Source of the DNA: Cercis canadensis
Taxonomy: Eukaryota > Streptophyta > Magnoliopsida > Fabales > Fabaceae
Direction: 5' to 3'
NCBI GenBank assembly: GCA_003255065.1
Contig: QAOA01006013.1
Coordinates: 2,136,991 to 2,200,990 of the forward strand
Length of the DNA: 64,000 bases
Shown here: positions 63,298-64,000 of the stretch, piece by piece
Position numbering within the stretch: the first letter of the stretch is position 1
Layout of the letters: every line of letters begins with the position of its first letter
The notes under the pieces: generated by a model
Database searches by the model: none
What the model was told of the DNA's origin: nothing
The model's input: only the letters and a program-made list of their open reading frames with translations
Position numbers and translations under genes: made by a program

Positions 63298-63607
63298 ATG
63301 GGTCTCTCTTCTCTTTACCATGTTCTCATTGTGTTCCTATTAATCACATCCACTTTGTTTATGCAGTCTAGCCCAGTTATTGCAGGTTTGTCTTGTTACT
63401 CATATGATCATGAATATCGAATACTGCTAAATCTGTTATAACAAGCTTTGTTAAAGAAGTTCTGAATTACATGTAAGTTAACATTTTGCAGAGTTGAAGA
63501 TGAGGAAGTTGGGTCCCAAGCCAATATCACCTCCTTCACCTAAGCTATCACCTGCACCAGGGACCAGACGAGCAACTCCACCGGGGTCCAGACATAACGG
63601 CCGTTAG
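63298..63607 (+). CDS. Small secreted proline-rich peptide, copy 3 (67 aa)
   Basis: Exons 63298-63385 and 63492-63607, GT-AG, phase 1. The first exon is identical to copy 2. The second codes ELKMRKLGPKPISPPSPKLS, then PAPGTRRATPPGSRHNGR and stop. Of seven base changes from copy 2 in exon 2, five alter the protein, all in the repeat region between PSPKL and TPPGSRHN; the ends are unchanged. Same TATA spacing as the other two copies. No known family is assigned with confidence; IDA/IDL-like and CEP/PIP-like features are mixed. Confidence 0.77.
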
Positions 63608-63774
63608 CTCTATTCTTTATTTCGATAACGTACATCTATATTATTTTTTTGAAAATAAAAAAATTTCATCTAATTATATGTATAAGTAGATGGAGGTTGT
63701 GTGTAAGCTACGAGATGTAGTACAGTGATAAAAGATTTGAGTAATTTACAAGAAGAATAGATTTTTACAATTCT

Positions 63775-63985
63775 AAGTCATATCATTTGAGTCCCACTTT
63801 AAAGATGTGCTGTTACCTATTGCAAATGTGGACATGACCTCCTCCTTGATGGAGCTATCGTATCTAATATCAGAAGCTTGCTGCAAAGGACTTGGAAAGT
63901 TGAGATTTTTCATGTTGAGAGGCTGACCAAGTAGAAGATTTCTTGGCAAAGCTAGGTTAGAATAGCAAGTGATGATTATTGGGTG
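63775..63985 (+). pseudogene. LINE-type RNase H remnant, unit 3
   Basis: Third copy of the broken RNase H end (SNIRSLLQRTWKVEIFHVER, then ADQ in the next frame followed by LAKLG). The unit continues past the end of the window. Confidence 0.58.
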
Positions 63986-64000
63986 ATTTGGGAGAATCCT

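Larger units (their letters stand above)
60463..64000. repeat. Tandem unit 3, runs off the window
   Basis: Starts inside the unit (its first bases match about 51993 and 56453). It resembles unit 2 up to about 61065, where TGCATCGACAAAAGGAAATA joins two places far apart in unit 2, and from there it is closer to unit 1. It therefore lacks the serpin second exon but keeps the best N-terminal exon. Confidence 0.85.

Noticed and set aside
1-64000. CRISPR arrays, rRNA or complete tRNA genes
   Set aside because: None found; tRNA-like B-box motifs belong to SINE-like repeats without a complete cloverleaf.

Overview
The window is nuclear DNA of a flowering plant. It is AT-rich, its genes are split by GT-AG introns, and plant-specific families are present: a class VIII myosin, a P-class PPR protein, a plastid-type FAD synthetase, plant serpin remnants and a Copia element with the usual plant initiator-Met-tRNA primer site. 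The protein matches suggest a eudicot, perhaps a woody rosid; the species cannot be fixed from the sequence. Four isolated N bases sit next to homopolymers.

Layout. 1-4.5 kb: a four-exon gene for a DUF829/TMEM53-like alpha/beta hydrolase on the minus strand, with three CACGTG boxes upstream. 4.5-8.3 kb: AT-rich spacer with repeats and a cytochrome P450 3'-end relic. 8.3-12 kb: a five-exon FAD synthetase (RibF) gene, minus strand. 12-17.8 kb: repeats (SINE-like pieces, GAGCTCGA-rich DNA) and exon-like fragments of unrelated genes, including a DOA1/PLAA PUL domain and a type-A response-regulator receiver. 17.8-20.4 kb: an intact intronless PPR gene (minus) with a decayed duplicate of its own 3' end behind it. 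20.4-28 kb: intergenic DNA with three copies of a foldback MITE, each flanked by an exact 9-bp target-site duplication (Mutator type). 28-51.1 kb: a complete class VIII myosin gene (23 coding exons, 1175 aa, plus strand); the intron just before the P-loop exon carries a complete but defective 5.07-kb Copia element in antisense orientation. 51.4-64 kb: a tandem array of three diverged units. Each holds decayed serpin pseudogene pieces (minus), an apparently intact two-exon gene for a tiny secreted proline-rich peptide (plus), and a LINE-type RNase H remnant.

The most interesting part is the array at the right end. The serpin parts are broken differently in each unit, while all three short peptide genes keep the signal peptide, intron, reading frame and an equally spaced TATA box. 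Changes between copies concentrate in the proline-rich mature part, including gain or loss of an 8-residue repeat. The peptides end in RHNGR or GHNGR and resemble known secreted signalling peptides (IDA, CEP, PIP types) without clearly belonging to one of them.
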